From NCBI GenBank assembly GCA_029202445.1, contig CP119321.1, positions 1,364,001 through 1,428,000 on the forward strand: DNA of 64,000 nucleotides, given 5' to 3'. Origin of the DNA: Candidatus Microbacterium phytovorans (GTDB taxonomy: Bacteria > Actinomycetota > Actinomycetes > Actinomycetales > Microbacteriaceae). Within the stretch, counting starts at the first letter, position 1; each line of letters begins with the position of its first letter. This document shows positions 52,892-61,086 of the stretch, piece by piece. The translations under genes and the position numbers were made by a program. The notes under the pieces were generated by a model, which was not told the DNA's origin, made no database searches, and saw nothing but the letters and a program-made list of their open reading frames with translations.

Positions 52892-53152
52892 CTGAAGACT
52901 CCCGGGGGTCGCGGAGGTCACCGTATCCTCGTGCTCGGCGTCTTCGACTCCTCGCACGGCGCCACCGTTTGCTCGCCACACACGAGTCACCTTAGGTACC
53001 CCGCCGCGGCGTTGACGGTATCCCGGGCCGAGTTTCGCGCGATCGGCGCGCATTTCCGACGCCGCCTCCTCCCCAGCGGCCCAGATCGGCGCGCTGCCCC
53101 CACCGCCGTCGTCGAACGGCGCGGATGTCGGCCGGACGTCCATCATGGACGC

Positions 53153-53692
53153 ATGACCACCGCCGCGTTCCGCATCCATCCCACGCCGATCGGCGAAGCC
53201 CTGATCGTCGTCTCCGAGACGGGGCTTGTGAGTCTCGACGTGCTCGACGGCCCCCACGACGATGCGCTCACGTCGGTGGGCATCGCGCTGCACGCGGTCC
53301 CCGAAGAGGATGCCGCGGCCACCGCGCACGTCGCCCTCCAACTCGACGAGTACTTCGCCGGCATCCGCACCGGCTTCGACGTGCCGCTGGACTGGCGACT
53401 CGTCGACGGCTTCGTGCGGGCGGCACTGCAGGCCGTCTGCGACATCCCGTACGGCGAGACGGCGTCGTACGCCGAGATCGCGATCGCGGCGGGCTCACCG
53501 GGAGCCCATCGCGCCGTCGGGTCGGCCTGCGCCCGCACGCCGATGTCGATCATCGTCCCCGCGCACCGCGTCGTGCGCGCCGACGGATCGATCGGCGAGT
53601 ACGGGGGGCGCCCCGAGCGCAAGCGCTTCCTCCTCGACCTGGAAGACCAGGTGGCACGGGCCCGGATCGAGGGGGATGCCGTCGACGCGTAG
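53153..53692 (+). CDS. O6-alkylguanine-DNA alkyltransferase homologue lacking the acceptor Cys
   Basis: A 179-residue protein with both the N-terminal domain and the DNA-binding domain of Ogt/Ada alkyltransferases: FVRAALQAVCDIPYGETASYAEIAIAAGSPGAHRAVGSACARTPMSIIVPAHRVVRADGSIGEYGG. The universal PCHR motif is PAHR, with Ala137 in place of the methyl-accepting Cys. It therefore cannot transfer alkyl groups in the normal way. Alkyltransferase-like proteins with Trp or Ala at this position bind alkylated DNA and flag it for other repair, and that is a possible role here (inference). Divergent from the helicase-like gene. Confidence 0.93.
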   Translation: MTTAAFRIHPTPIGEALIVVSETGLVSLDVLDGPHDDALTSVGIALHAVPEEDAAATAHVALQLDEYFAGIRTGFDVPLDWRLVDGFVRAALQAVCDIPYGETASYAEIAIAAGSPGAHRAVGSACARTPMSIIVPAHRVVRADGSIGEYGGRPERKRFLLDLEDQVARARIEGDAVDA

Positions 53693-53709
53693 GCCGTCGG
53701 CGGCGGAGG

Positions 53710-53751
53710 AACGGCCCCGGACGACGCATCGATCGCGTGTCCGGGGCCGTT
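53710..53751. terminator. Bidirectional hairpin terminator between ogt-like gene and actP
   Basis: Perfect 13-bp arms, AACGGCCCCGGAC at 53710-53722 and its complement at 53739-53751, with further pairing inside the 16-base loop. It lies between two convergent genes. The arms are flanked by AA on the left and TT on the right, which gives a short U-run in both directions. Confidence 0.85.
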
Positions 53752-53784
53752 CGGCCAGCCGGGGAGAGGCCTCTCAGGCCGACG

Positions 53785-55401
53785 TCAGTGCGACGTCGCC
53801 TTCTCGGCGCCGTGGCCGGTGAGCGAGCGCACCTCCATCTCCGCGGCCTTCACGGGGTCTTCACCGCGACGCGAGGTCACCGAGCCGAGCCAGCCGAGGA
53901 AGAACCCGAGCGGGATCGACACGATGCCGGGGTTGTTGAGCGGCCAGATCGCCGTGCCGACGTTCTTGAAGACGCTGGTCTCGGTACCCCAGAACACCGG
54001 CGAGAGCACGATCAGGAAGATCGCCGCCGCAAGGCCGCCGTACATGCTCCAGACCGCGCCGCGCGTGGTGAAGCGGCGCCAGAAGAGCGAGTACAGGATC
54101 GTGGGGAGGTTCGCCGAGGCCGCCACCGCGAAGGCGAGCGCGACGAGGAACGCCACGTTCTGCCCCTGCACGCCGATGCCGCCGACGATCGCGAGCACAC
54201 CGATGACGATGACGGTGCGTCGTGCGACCTTCACTTCGCCGTCCGGCGGCACGTTGCCCTTCTTCACGACGTTCGCGTAGATGTCGTGCGCGAACGAGGC
54301 CGCCGCGGTGATCGTGAGGCCGGCCACGACCGCCAGGATCGTCGCGAAGGCGACGGCGGAGATGAAGCCGAGCAGGATCGGACCGCCGAGTTCCAGCGCG
54401 AGCAGCGGCGCCGCCGAGTTCACGCCTCCCGGCGCTGCGGCGATCCGTTCCGGACCCACCAGAGCGCCCGCACCGTAGCCGAGCACGAGGGTCAGCAGGT
54501 AGAAGAGGCCGATGAGCCAGATCGCCCACACGACCGACCGACGCGCCTCCTTGGCAGTGGGCACGGTGTAGAAGCGCATGAGCACGTGCGGCAGACCGGC
54601 GGTTCCCAAGACGAGGGCGATGGCCAGCGAGATGAAGTCCCACGGGTTCTTGCCGTACTGGAGTCCCGGCGCGAGGATCGCATCGCCCTGCGGCGACGCG
54701 GCGACGGCGGCCTCCAGGAGCGTGTTCAGGTTGAACCCGTTGATCGCGAGCACCCAGACGGTCATGACGACCGCGCCGCCGATGAGGAGGAACGCCTTCA
54801 CGATCTGCACCCAGGTGGTGCCCTTCATGCCGCCCACGAGCACGTAGACGATCATGAGGAGACCCACGACGGCGACGACGATCGACTGCCCCACCTGCTC
54901 GGTGATGCCCAAGAGCAGGGAGACGAGGCCGCCGGCACCGGCCATCTGAGCCAGCAGGTAGAAGAAGCACACCGCGAGCGTCGTGATCGCCGCGGCCATG
55001 CGGACGGGAGCCTGCTTCAATCGGAACGACAGCACGTCGGCCATCGTGAACTTGCCCGTGTTGCGCATGAGCTCGGCCACCAGCAGGAGCGCGACGAGCC
55101 ACGCGACCAGGAAGCCGATCGAGTACAGGAAGCCGTCGTAGCCGTTGATCGCGATGGCGCCGCAGATTCCGAGGAACGACGCGGCGGACAGATAGTCGCC
55201 CGCGATGGCGAAGCCGTTCTGCGGGCCCGTGAAGGAGCGCCCCGCGGCGTAGTAGTCGGCGGCCGTCTTGTTGTTGCGACTGGCGCGGATGACGATGAAC
55301 AGCGTCACGGCGACGAACGCGCCGAAGATGGAGATGTTGAGGATCGGGTTGTTGTCGACGGTCTCACCGGCGGCCTCGATCGCGGCCCAGATCTCGTTCA
55401 T
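53785..55401 (-). CDS. actP: Cation/acetate symporter, ActP/MctC type
   Basis: A 538-residue sodium:solute symporter (SSS family) with about 13 membrane helices. Characteristic segments are NKTAADYYAAGRSFTGPQNGFAIAGDYLSAASFLGICGAIAINGYDG, KFTMADVLSFRLKQAPVRMAAAI and LGTAGLPHVLMRFYTVPTAKEARRSVVWAI, all matching acetate permeases (ActP, MctC). ATG at 55401 (MNEIWAAIEAAG) was chosen; it overlaps the stop of the upstream DUF485 gene (ATGA). With a RamA-like regulator divergent from the pair, uptake of acetate or other short monocarboxylates is the likely job. Confidence 0.95.
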   Translation of the reverse strand: MNEIWAAIEAAGETVDNNPILNISIFGAFVAVTLFIVIRASRNNKTAADYYAAGRSFTGPQNGFAIAGDYLSAASFLGICGAIAINGYDGFLYSIGFLVAWLVALLLVAELMRNTGKFTMADVLSFRLKQAPVRMAAAITTLAVCFFYLLAQMAGAGGLVSLLLGITEQVGQSIVVAVVGLLMIVYVLVGGMKGTTWVQIVKAFLLIGGAVVMTVWVLAINGFNLNTLLEAAVAASPQGDAILAPGLQYGKNPWDFISLAIALVLGTAGLPHVLMRFYTVPTAKEARRSVVWAIWLIGLFYLLTLVLGYGAGALVGPERIAAAPGGVNSAAPLLALELGGPILLGFISAVAFATILAVVAGLTITAAASFAHDIYANVVKKGNVPPDGEVKVARRTVIVIGVLAIVGGIGVQGQNVAFLVALAFAVAASANLPTILYSLFWRRFTTRGAVWSMYGGLAAAIFLIVLSPVFWGTETSVFKNVGTAIWPLNNPGIVSIPLGFFLGWLGSVTSRRGEDPVKAAEMEVRSLTGHGAEKATSH

Positions 55402-55742
55402 ACGCGCGTCTCCTTCGCCTCGAGGTCGGCCCGGATCTCGGCCGACGCGGGGTCGAGCCGGCGATTCGCATAGGAGACGTACCACATGGTGATCGCGAAG
55501 GTCGTGACGAACTGACCGAGGCCCATGACAAGGCCCACCGTGATGTCACCGGTGAGCCGCGTGGCCATGAAGTCGGTCGCGAACGACGACAACAGCACGT
55601 AGGCGAAGTACCAGACGAGGAACGCGACCGTCAGCGGCCAGACGAAGCTGCGATGGCGACGTTTGAGTTCCCGGAAGGGCGGCGAGTCCTCCACGGCGAC
55701 ATAGTCGATCCCGTCGGGGGGAGAGGCGGATGGAGCGGACAT
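55398..55742 (-). CDS. DUF485 membrane protein (acetate symporter partner)
   Basis: A 114-residue protein of the DUF485 family with two membrane helices (FVWPLTVAFLVWYFAYVLLSSFA and VGLVMGLGQFVTTFAITMWYVSYANRRLDP). The family is almost always encoded just before acetate permeases and is thought to be a small subunit or helper. ATG at 55742 is supported by TTAGGAGACATCGC; an upstream start would add 11 residues. It overlaps actP by four bases. Confidence 0.93.
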   Translation of the reverse strand: MSAPSASPPDGIDYVAVEDSPPFRELKRRHRSFVWPLTVAFLVWYFAYVLLSSFATDFMATRLTGDITVGLVMGLGQFVTTFAITMWYVSYANRRLDPASAEIRADLEAKETRV

Positions 55743-55876
55743 GCGATGTCTCCTAACCTTCTGAGCCGTCGTCATCGACGGCTGCGGCGACGGTCTCCGA
55801 TGACCGCCGCGGTGGTATCGTCGACCCTACGAAAACGGATGACGCAGCCGTCACCCCCGGAAGTAGGTACACCGCG

Positions 55877-56731
55877 ATGGCACTGTCCGGCCTCGCCTCC
55901 GACGCCGATCTCATGGCACACGCCATCGGCGACCTGGCGCATCGCACGGGACTGCCGGTCGCTTTCGGCGGCTACGAGCGTGAGGATGCCGTCGAGGTCA
56001 CCTCCGTCGTCGGCAACCGCACGTCGCACCTGGCGGGTCTCGTCGTGCGCGCCAGCCGCGGGCTCGGCGGGCGGGCGATGGTCGAGAAGCGCCCGCGCCT
56101 CGCCTTGGACTACAAGTCCTCGCGTCACATCACCCACGACTACGACCGGGTCATCCTCGGCGAGGGCATCTCCACCCTCTTCGCGGTGCCCGTCCTCGTG
56201 TCCGGCGCGACGCGCGGCATCCTGTACTGCGGTTCTTGGAACCAGCTGCCCTTCGGCGAGAACGTCGCACGCCACGCGGTCGCCGTCGCCAACGACCTCG
56301 CCACGGAGTTGCGCGTGCGCGACGAGGTCTCGCGCCGGCTCGCCCCGCTGCAGCAGCCGGCGACCACTCCCCCGATCACGTCCGCAGCGCGCGAGCAGTT
56401 GCGCGCGACGTACGCCGAACTGCGCTCCATCGCCGCGGAGGTGACGGATGCCGGTCTCCGCGAGCGTCTGTCGTCGCTGGAACTGCGGCTCGCGTCCCTC
56501 ACCCGCGAAGACGGCGAGCCGCACGAGCACCTGGACGTCCGGCTGTCGCCGCGGGAGACGGACGTTCTCGCGTGCGCCGCCCTCGGCGCCACCAACGGTG
56601 AGATCGCCGCGACCCTCCAGCTTCGCGAGGGTACCGTGAAGTCCTATCTGCAGTCGGCGATGTCGAAGCTCGACGCCTCCACTCGTCACGCCGCCGTCGC
56701 CAAGGCGCGCCGCGCCGGCATCCTTCCCTGA
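55877..56731 (+). CDS. RamA-like LuxR-type regulator with GAF domain
   Basis: A 284-residue regulator. Residues about 15-150 form a GAF-like sensor domain (GLPVAFGGYEREDAVEVTSVVGNRTSHLAGLVVRASRGLGGRAMVEKRPRLA), and residues about 215-284 a LuxR-type helix-turn-helix: LSPRETDVLACAALGATNGEIAATLQLREGTVKSYLQSAMSKLDASTRHAAVAKARRAG. Length and layout match corynebacterial RamA, the activator of acetate metabolism. It is divergent from DUF485-actP, with 134 bases between, so it probably controls acetate uptake. Confidence 0.88.
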   Translation: MALSGLASDADLMAHAIGDLAHRTGLPVAFGGYEREDAVEVTSVVGNRTSHLAGLVVRASRGLGGRAMVEKRPRLALDYKSSRHITHDYDRVILGEGISTLFAVPVLVSGATRGILYCGSWNQLPFGENVARHAVAVANDLATELRVRDEVSRRLAPLQQPATTPPITSAAREQLRATYAELRSIAAEVTDAGLRERLSSLELRLASLTREDGEPHEHLDVRLSPRETDVLACAALGATNGEIAATLQLREGTVKSYLQSAMSKLDASTRHAAVAKARRAGILP

Positions 56732-56784
56732 CGGGTCCCCGGCGGGCGCTGTCGCCGATCGCCTCCGCTGACTAGGCTCGGTCC

Positions 56785-57171
56785 ATGGCTCGCAGAATCG
56801 TGCATCAACTCGTCGACGACCTCGACGGGACCGTGCTGGAAGTCGGCGACGGGGAGACGGTGCTGTTCTCCCTCGACGGCACCGCCTATGAGATCGACCT
56901 CACCGACGAGAACGCCGCCGCCCTCCGCGACGCCCTCTCTCCGTACATCGCCGCGGCGCGCTCCGTGTCGGCGAGGACCGGTTCCGCACGAAGCGGTTCA
57001 ACCGGCGGTCACCGCACAGGTGGCTCCGGAAACACGGCGCGCATCCAGCGGCGCGCGGGCCAGCGCGACTACGCGCCGGTGCGCGAGTGGGCCGCCCAGA
57101 ACGGATACACCCTCTCCGACCGCGGCCGCGTGCCGGCCGCCGTCCTGGAGGCGTACGACGCGGCGAACTGA
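56785..57171 (+). CDS. lsr2: Lsr2 nucleoid-associated protein
   Basis: A 128-residue Lsr2, the actinobacterial H-NS-like protein that coats and silences AT-rich, often foreign, DNA. The N-terminal dimerisation domain runs MARRIVHQLVDDLDGTVLEVGDGETVLFSLDGTAYEIDLTDENAAALRDAL, a flexible linker rich in Gly and Ser follows (about residues 60-90), and the C-terminal DNA-binding domain RDYAPVREWAAQNGYTLSDRGRVPAAVLEAYDAAN has the RGR minor-groove motif. Length is standard. It stands alone. Confidence 0.97.
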   Translation: MARRIVHQLVDDLDGTVLEVGDGETVLFSLDGTAYEIDLTDENAAALRDALSPYIAAARSVSARTGSARSGSTGGHRTGGSGNTARIQRRAGQRDYAPVREWAAQNGYTLSDRGRVPAAVLEAYDAAN

Positions 57172-57206
57172 CGAGGCCGTCCGTCGCACCCCGCGCACAC
57201 CGCGTC

Positions 57207-57971
57207 TCAGCTCGGGCGGGCCGGATCGGGAACGTCGGAAAGGTAGACGTACACCTCGTCGCCCTTGACGGAGAACCGGATGCCGCTGACATCGCCGAGA
57301 GCGGCGCGCACCGTCTCGGGCACGTCCTGCTCTGCCAGGGCGACATCGACGACGGCTTCGAAGCCGGGAGCGGAGCACCCTCCTCGCGTCACGCCACCCG
57401 TGAACGAGGGTTCATCCTCGGGAGCGAGTTCCACCAGCAGGCAACTCACACCTTCGGCGCCGATACCCGTCGTGACGCGGATGCCGTAGAAGTCCTCGAA
57501 GCGCTGGGCCTCGGACTCCGGGCTGAAGAAGACGTCGTCGACGGGAGCGTCGAGCGGCTTCAGCACGGCATCCGGGCGGTCGGTCTGGGCCGTGGACCAC
57601 AGGGTGACGGGCACGGTGACCGCGGCAGCGACGACAGCGCCGAGCACCGCCGCCGCGATCATGGGCAGCCGGCGGCGCCGGACCGGCACAGTTGCCGGAG
57701 GCGGCGCAGTGCGGGCGACGCCAGCGGGGACGGACCCCGCGTCAGGCGTCGCTGGCGGCTCGTCAGAGGGCGCCGTGAAAGAGATGGCGGGCTCGGCGGG
57801 CAGCGGTGGAGTCGGAGGGCGCGGCGGAACCTCGATGAGGGCGCCGGTGCGCGTCTGCGACTCGAGGTGGCGAAGACGCGCGAGGGCATCGGGATCACCG
57901 CCGATGTCGGCATCCGGCCCGTAGGCGCGGGAGCGCAGAGCGCGGAGCTCGTCGTCGAAGCTGTCCCCCAT
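57207..57971 (-). CDS. Hypothetical single-pass membrane protein
   Basis: Not recognised. The 254-residue product starts MGDSFDDELRALRSRAYGPDADIGGDPDALARLRHLESQ, a cytoplasmic helix, followed by a Pro/Ala-rich linker (about residues 50-105), one membrane helix (LPMIAAAVLGAVVAAAVTVPVTLW, about 113-136) and an external domain with two Cys (SCLLVE and GGCSAPG) that could form a disulphide. The layout resembles small envelope proteins of unknown role. ATG at 57971 was chosen. Convergent with lsr2. Confidence 0.8.
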   Translation of the reverse strand: MGDSFDDELRALRSRAYGPDADIGGDPDALARLRHLESQTRTGALIEVPPRPPTPPLPAEPAISFTAPSDEPPATPDAGSVPAGVARTAPPPATVPVRRRRLPMIAAAVLGAVVAAAVTVPVTLWSTAQTDRPDAVLKPLDAPVDDVFFSPESEAQRFEDFYGIRVTTGIGAEGVSCLLVELAPEDEPSFTGGVTRGGCSAPGFEAVVDVALAEQDVPETVRAALGDVSGIRFSVKGDEVYVYLSDVPDPARPS

Positions 57972-58119
57972 GTGCCCACTCTGCCATGCTCCGCCGGGGG
58001 CGCGGCGGGGTTCGTCAGCCGTTCCCGATTCGCATTCCGGATCGAGTGATTCGAGCACGGGCTCGCGGGCGCATAATAAAGAGGTGCCACGCCCGGGCAC
58101 CCAAGACGAGTGAGGTCAC

Positions 58120-58479
58120 ATGCCGTATCGCGACCAGGCGACGGTGGAATCCTGGGTGGACCAGTTCCGCCGCGAGGAGATGCTGGCGACCTCTGTATCG
58201 GTGCTCGAAAAGGACTTCACTGCGGGACCGGAGTCCGGCATCGTCGTCGTCGGCCTGCGCACCGCATCGACCGTGACCTACATCGAGCCGATCATCGACG
58301 ACGGCGCCCCCACCTGGGTCGTCACGTTCGAGCCGCGCCATGAGGGCTTCAATCTGGATGCCGAGGGTGTTGCCGCCCTCTCTCAGGACCTCGCTACCCT
58401 CGCTCGGCTGTGCGAGTTCCTCCAGCAGAAGACCGACGACGCCCTCCGTGCGAAAGCGGAGTCGTCGTCCTTTTCGTGA
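58120..58479 (+). CDS. Hypothetical protein (119 aa)
   Basis: Not recognised. A soluble alpha/beta protein beginning MPYRDQATVESWVDQFRREEMLATSVSV, with a hydrophobic middle ESGIVVVGLRTASTVTYIEPIIDDGAPTWVVTFEPRHEGF and a C-terminal helix DLATLARLCEFLQQKTDDAL. No catalytic motif or membrane segment is evident. It lies at the head of the small-protein and regulator region, convergent with a gene for a TWxxVexGFhV-domain protein. Confidence 0.75.
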   Translation: MPYRDQATVESWVDQFRREEMLATSVSVLEKDFTAGPESGIVVVGLRTASTVTYIEPIIDDGAPTWVVTFEPRHEGFNLDAEGVAALSQDLATLARLCEFLQQKTDDALRAKAESSSFS

Positions 58480-58488
58480 CGCCGGGGC

Positions 58489-58824
58489 TCACAGATACGG
58501 GACGACTGCTCCCGCCGTGAGTGCCACTCCACCAGCCACGACACCCGCCACCACGGCGACGCGGTGGAGGACGCTGAGGCGACGGCGCTGACCCTCGTCG
58601 GGAACGGGCGTCGTCGGCACCGACAGCACCGCCCGCTGGGCTTCCTTCAGCGTGTCGTATCGGCCGACCGGCGTCGACCGGCCGTCGAAGGCCAGAAAAC
58701 TCCCATCGCGGGCCTGGTCGACGTAGCCGACGAACTCACCATCGCGTGAAGCGACGTGGAACCCGGATTCGACGCGTGCCCAGGTGGCGCGGGTGGAGAC
58801 GAGCTCGAGAAGCGGGCTGGTCAT
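58489..58824 (-). CDS. TWxxVexGFhV-domain protein with C-terminal membrane helix
   Basis: A 111-residue protein. Residues 12-68 (ATWARVESGFHVASRDGEFVGYVD, then FDGRSTPVGRYDTLKEAQRAV) are closely related to the 80-residue BLUF-partner protein at 4373-4615. It adds a basic linker (QRRRLSVLHR) and a C-terminal membrane helix VAVVAGVVAGGVALTAGAVV, so this copy is membrane-anchored. It overlaps the stop of the upstream DUF7882 gene (ATGA at 58821-58824), so those two are co-translated. Function unknown. Confidence 0.83.
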   Translation of the reverse strand: MTSPLLELVSTRATWARVESGFHVASRDGEFVGYVDQARDGSFLAFDGRSTPVGRYDTLKEAQRAVLSVPTTPVPDEGQRRRLSVLHRVAVVAGVVAGGVALTAGAVVPYL

Positions 58825-59174
58825 GCCGCCCTCCGGAGACCGGCGGCGACCGCCACCGGGTGCGACGGAGCAGAGTCATCGGCAGCTTCGGCGGCAAGGT
58901 CAACGAATACTCCCGCCGCACTGCTGGCCGCCTGCGCCATCTCTTCGAGGTAGGCGCGATCGATCGGAGCGTTGTGATCGACGTCGAAGCGCAGCGGAAT
59001 AGCCGCCTGCAGCCAGATCGTGGAGCGGCCGTCGGAGCCGTCAGGCTTGCTCCACGACAGCGTGAAACTCTCGGAACGGCGCAGCTTGGTGGACGTCACG
59101 ACCTTGAGGTGCGCGAGAATCCGGTCCGGCATCTCGATCGGCTCGGTGCTGTTGCCGTAGTAGAGGTACCCCAT
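58821..59174 (-). CDS. DUF7882-type protein, copy 1 (often mislabelled DNA ligase)
   Basis: A 117-residue protein with MGYLYYGNSTEPIEMPDRILAHLKVVTSTKLRRSESFTLSW, then DGRSTIWLQAAIPLRFD and IDRAYLEEMAQAASSAAGVFV. These match the DUF7882 family, which databases of Microbacteriaceae often call 'ATP-dependent DNA ligase'. There is no KxDG adenylation motif and the protein is too short, so that name is not supported. Copy 2 lies at 62042-62374. A promoter (TTGACT-N18-TAACCT) precedes the gene, divergent from a MarR gene. Confidence 0.85.
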   Translation of the reverse strand: MGYLYYGNSTEPIEMPDRILAHLKVVTSTKLRRSESFTLSWSKPDGSDGRSTIWLQAAIPLRFDVDHNAPIDRAYLEEMAQAASSAAGVFVDLAAEAADDSAPSHPVAVAAGLRRAA

Positions 59175-59211
59175 GCTGTGACTCCCTTTCGAACAGAATT
59201 ACTTGCCTGAA

Positions 59212-59241
59212 AGGTTACTCACAGAAAAAGTAGTTAGTCAA
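59212..59241 (-). promoter_or_regulatory. Promoter of DUF7882 copy 1, in marR spacer
   Basis: On the minus strand TTGACT (59236-59241) and TAACCT (59212-59217) are separated by 18 bases. The 127-base spacer is clearly more AT-rich than the rest of the window, including GTAGTTAGTCAAG and TGTAGTTTTGAGTTA, half-site-like repeats that could bind the divergent MarR protein. Confidence 0.6.
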
Positions 59242-59301
59242 GCGAGATACTTCATGGGCTGTATTGTGTAGTTTTGAGTTATCGGAGCCACGGAGGTGAC
59301 C

Positions 59302-59787
59302 ATGAGCGAGACCGATACCGATCACACTGTCGACGCCGTCCTCGACGCGTATCAGCGTTTCCGCGACGCCGACGCGGCAATGCTGCTGCGCATCCGCACC
59401 GAGACGGGAATGAGCGACAACGAGCTCGCGATCGTCCGCTTCCTCCTGCGCGAACGCAGCTCCGACCACGACGTCATGCCCAGTGAGATCTCCCGGCACC
59501 TCGGGATCAGCTCGGCATCGACCACCGCCCTGATCGACCGCCTCGAGCGGTCGGGGATGGTCGAACGCGTCAGCCACCCCACCGACCGCCGGAGCATCCT
59601 CGTCGCCGCGACCGACAAGGCGGAGCAGGCGATCGCCGATACCCACGAGGCCTTCCAGCGCCGGCTCATCGAACTCACGACAAGTCTGGGCGAACAAGAG
59701 CGTCGCGACGTTCTCGCCTACCTCACGGCGCTCGCGGAGGCTGCGGACGCCACCGCCACCGCCATCGACAGCGCTCGTCGACGCTGA
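59302..59787 (+). CDS. MarR family transcriptional regulator A
   Basis: A 161-residue MarR-type regulator: MPSEISRHLGISSASTTALIDRLERSGMVERVSHPTDRRSILVAATDKAEQAI is the winged helix with the typical HPTDRRS wing. The start is ATG at 59302; a GTG six bases upstream lies inside the ribosome site GGAGGTGA, so it is less likely. It is divergent from the DUF7882 pair and closely related to the convergent MarR at 59821-60312 (shared LSRYLGITSASTTALLDRLAKSG-type core). Ligand unknown. Confidence 0.9.
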   Translation: MSETDTDHTVDAVLDAYQRFRDADAAMLLRIRTETGMSDNELAIVRFLLRERSSDHDVMPSEISRHLGISSASTTALIDRLERSGMVERVSHPTDRRSILVAATDKAEQAIADTHEAFQRRLIELTTSLGEQERRDVLAYLTALAEAADATATAIDSARRR

Positions 59788-59820
59788 AACCCGCGCCGCG
59801 GCGACCCGTCGCGGAGGAGA

Positions 59821-60312
59821 TCACGCGTCGATGTCGTCGACGGCATCCTTCATCGCTTCGAGGAACTCGACCACGGTCGCACGCTGATCGACGGAGAGTC
59901 CGCGAACGACGCCCATCATGCGCGCGTGCATCGTCGACAGTGTGTGCCGGATCTCCTCTTCCGCCATCTCGCTGGACGTGATCACCACGCTGCGGCGATC
60001 GGTCGGGTGAGCGAGGCGCGTGATGTGTCCGCTCTTCGCGAGCCGGTCGAGCAGCGCGGTGGTCGATGCGGAGGTGATCCCGAGATAGCGGCTCAACTGC
60101 ACGGGGGTGACGATCTCGTCTCGGCCGCGAGCGCGGGCGAGGTACCGCAGCACGAGGAGCTCGTTCTCCCCCATGTCCATGGACTGCTGCGTGCGGCGGC
60201 GCATAGCGACTTCGGCGGCGCGATAGGCGCGCATCGCCTCCAGTACCTCGATGCTGCGTGAGTCATCGCCGTCGGCGTACCAGTACGACGCGCCACTCTC
60301 GGAACCTGTCAC
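59821..60312 (-). CDS. MarR family transcriptional regulator B
   Basis: A 163-residue MarR-type regulator with VTPVQLSRYLGITSASTTALLDRLAKSGHITRLAHPTDRRSVVITSSEMAEEEI as winged helix, and an N-terminal helix EVLEAMRAYRAAEVAMRRRTQQSMDMGENELLVLRYL. It is a paralogue of the adjacent convergent MarR A; both share the G/SxNELxVxRxL and HPTDRRS blocks, consistent with an old local duplication. The start at 60312 reads GTG. It follows the SRPBCC gene on the same strand. Confidence 0.9.
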   Translation of the reverse strand: MTGSESGASYWYADGDDSRSIEVLEAMRAYRAAEVAMRRRTQQSMDMGENELLVLRYLARARGRDEIVTPVQLSRYLGITSASTTALLDRLAKSGHITRLAHPTDRRSVVITSSEMAEEEIRHTLSTMHARMMGVVRGLSVDQRATVVEFLEAMKDAVDDIDA

Positions 60313-60349
60313 GGTGAACCATTCTGACTGATGGATCGGCCGTACCGAG

Positions 60350-60802
60350 TCAGGAGACGTCGCCGCGCCAGGAGCCGGTCTCGCCGCCCCGGGCCTCGAT
60401 GAACTCCTTGAAGTTGGCGAGGTCCTTCTTCACGGCGTGGTCGTCGATGCCGAGCACCGCCCCCACCTTCTCGCGCAGCCCCTCGGGCTCCCACTGCAAC
60501 TGCACGGTCACACGGGTCGAGACATCCGTGAGCCGGTGGAACGTCACCACGCCGGCGTGATCGACATCGCCCCCGACGCTCGTCCACGCGACGCGCTCGT
60601 CCGGATGCTGTTCCGTGACTTTGGTCGTGAATTCTCGCTCGACACCCGCGATGGTCACCTTCCACAGATTGGTCGCATCGTCGACCTGCGTGACGGCATC
60701 CACGAAACGGAGGAACTGCGGGAAGTCCTCGAACTGCGTCCACTGGTTGTATGCGGTCGTGACGGGCACGTCCACGTCGATGCTCTGGGTGATCTCAGCC
60801 AT
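60350..60802 (-). CDS. SRPBCC/polyketide cyclase-like protein
   Basis: A 150-residue START-like (SRPBCC) protein with MAEITQSIDVDVPVTTAYNQWTQFEDFPQFLRFVDAVTQVDD, then TKVTEQHPDERVAWTSVGGDVDHAGVVTFHRL, and the C-terminal long helix VGAVLGIDDHAVKKDLANFKEFIEARGG. Such proteins bind hydrophobic ligands; this cyclase/dehydrase subgroup is common in actinobacteria and its ligand is unknown. ATG at 60802 is preceded by GAGAGGAACC. The same-strand MarR B is 37 bases downstream. Confidence 0.9.
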   Translation of the reverse strand: MAEITQSIDVDVPVTTAYNQWTQFEDFPQFLRFVDAVTQVDDATNLWKVTIAGVEREFTTKVTEQHPDERVAWTSVGGDVDHAGVVTFHRLTDVSTRVTVQLQWEPEGLREKVGAVLGIDDHAVKKDLANFKEFIEARGGETGSWRGDVS

Positions 60803-61086
60803 GTCGTCGGTTCCTCTCCCCGAAGCTGTCTGCCTCGGGACCCACGAGTCTCCGGGAGGGCGCACGCCGGTGGATCCCCGTTGACACGTTGCCACGGGTG
60901 TGCAAAATGGATCGCCATAGGGGTCGGTAGGAGAACCACACCAGTGAGGCGAAGTCAACCCCCACTTCGAGATTTCTCTCGGAACGTAGGGTCGTTGTAA
61001 TGGATACTTGTGGGCACGCCTCCCCCGGGGCGTGCATTTCAGCTGCCCTCGCTCCAGATGGCGACCTCATGCGTAGGTGGAGCTAG

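Noticed and set aside
52892..53341. N-terminal extension of the helicase-like protein by 150 residues
   Set aside because: The extension crosses the divergent alkyltransferase gene and is low-complexity; the ATG at 52891 fits better.
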